Positions 10,905 to 11,030 of a DNA stretch of 11,030 bases are shown in pieces. Origin of the DNA: an uncultured Clostridia bacterium (lineage in GTDB: Bacteria; Bacillota; Clostridia; Oscillospirales; Ruminococcaceae). The number at the start of each line of letters is the position of its first letter. The stretch's first letter is position 1. The notes below the pieces were generated by a model. The model did not search any database, had not been told where the DNA came from, and was given only the letters and a program-made list of their open reading frames with translations. The stretch spans positions 1 through 11,030 of the forward strand of contig CANPZQ010000065.1 in the NCBI GenBank assembly GCA_947588775.1, written 5' to 3'. A program made the translations under genes and the position numbers.

Positions 10905-11030
10905 TCACACCGACACCCACGAGCTGCCGCGGACGCCCCCAAGGTCGAACAGGCTGCACCCCGCGAGCACCATCCACACGGCGACCATGCCGGACGCGGG
11001 GCAGTAGCCCTCCTTGCCGTTTTTGTCGCG
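10905..11030 (-). CDS. C-terminal end of an unrecognised protein with a hydrophobic helix (partial)
   Basis: The frame is open from the window edge to a TGA at 10905-10907, giving 41 visible residues. The sequence starts RDKNGKEGYCPASG. A hydrophobic segment, MVAVWMVLAGCSLF, follows and could be a membrane helix or buried strand, then a short tail ends SSWVSV. Codons are GC-rich like the other genes here, unlike the AT-richer region after the stop, which supports coding. The gene continues beyond the window. I do not recognise the family. Confidence 0.6.
   Translation of the reverse strand, partial: RDKNGKEGYCPASGMVAVWMVLAGCSLFDLGGVRGSSWVSV

Noticed and set aside
10459..10905. Minus-strand frame of about 149 residues from an ATG overlapping the stop of the partial gene
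   Set aside because: It overlaps the hydrolase promoter, ribosome-binding site and start codon, has lower GC than nearby genes, no ribosome-binding site that I can see, and no recognisable family. Protein or ribosome-profiling evidence would be needed to revive it.

Overview
This 11-kb window looks like chromosomal DNA of a GC-rich, Gram-positive-type bacterium, most plausibly a Clostridia-like member of the Bacillota. Support comes from an L10-type ribosomal leader with an intrinsic terminator, strong purine-rich Shine-Dalgarno sites, the rimI-tsaD gene pair, a TrmK/TrmN6-type methyltransferase set, a DUF1858 redox-disulfide protein and a lipoprotein solute-binding protein. The taxonomic call is an inference; no rRNA or tRNA gene is present.

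Genes. On the plus strand a complete transcription unit (promoter 742-770, L10 leader, rplJ 907-1407, rplL 1635-2003, terminator to about 2107) encodes the ribosomal stalk proteins L10 and L7/L12. All other genes are on the minus strand. From right to left they are: the 3' end of an unrecognised, probably membrane-associated protein (10905-11030), a carbon-nitrogen hydrolase with its own promoter (9614-10471), a DUF1858-trmK operon with its own promoter and an ATGA overlap (8401-9290), trmN6 (7248-7925), a rimI-tsaD operon (5163-6615) and an orphan BtuF-like lipoprotein (3261-4151). Most of the housekeeping load is translation: ribosomal stalk, N-acetylation, t6A37 synthesis and two tRNA adenine methyltransferases.

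Repeats. Nearly every long intergenic gap left of 8400 (1-741, 2108-3260, 4152-5162, 6616-7247, 7926-8400) is filled with dispersed, hairpin-forming repeats. I name them by module. A and B are 70-90 bp units with palindromic arms around a dense run of G3 tracts that fits the G-quadruplex pattern. D and D' are short GC hairpins with a conserved CCCCCGA...GAGCGGGGGTGGGTGAGG frame and a stem that changes compensatorily between copies. E is a CCCCTC/GAGGGG hairpin followed by a GTACTTAAAAT...GAGTACC segment. F is a hairpin whose arms are built from degenerate 7-base iterations (CAGANNN / CTGNNNN). H is the spacer between D and B. The modules occur in a repeated order (A-D'-F and E-D'-D-H-B). The rplJL unit is bracketed by two long inverted copies (9-718 and 2120-2721). 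The right end of the window (8400 onward) is almost free of these repeats.

The most interesting candidate for something undescribed is this modular, structure-conserved repeat system, not any protein gene. Whether it is already catalogued cannot be decided from the sequence alone.
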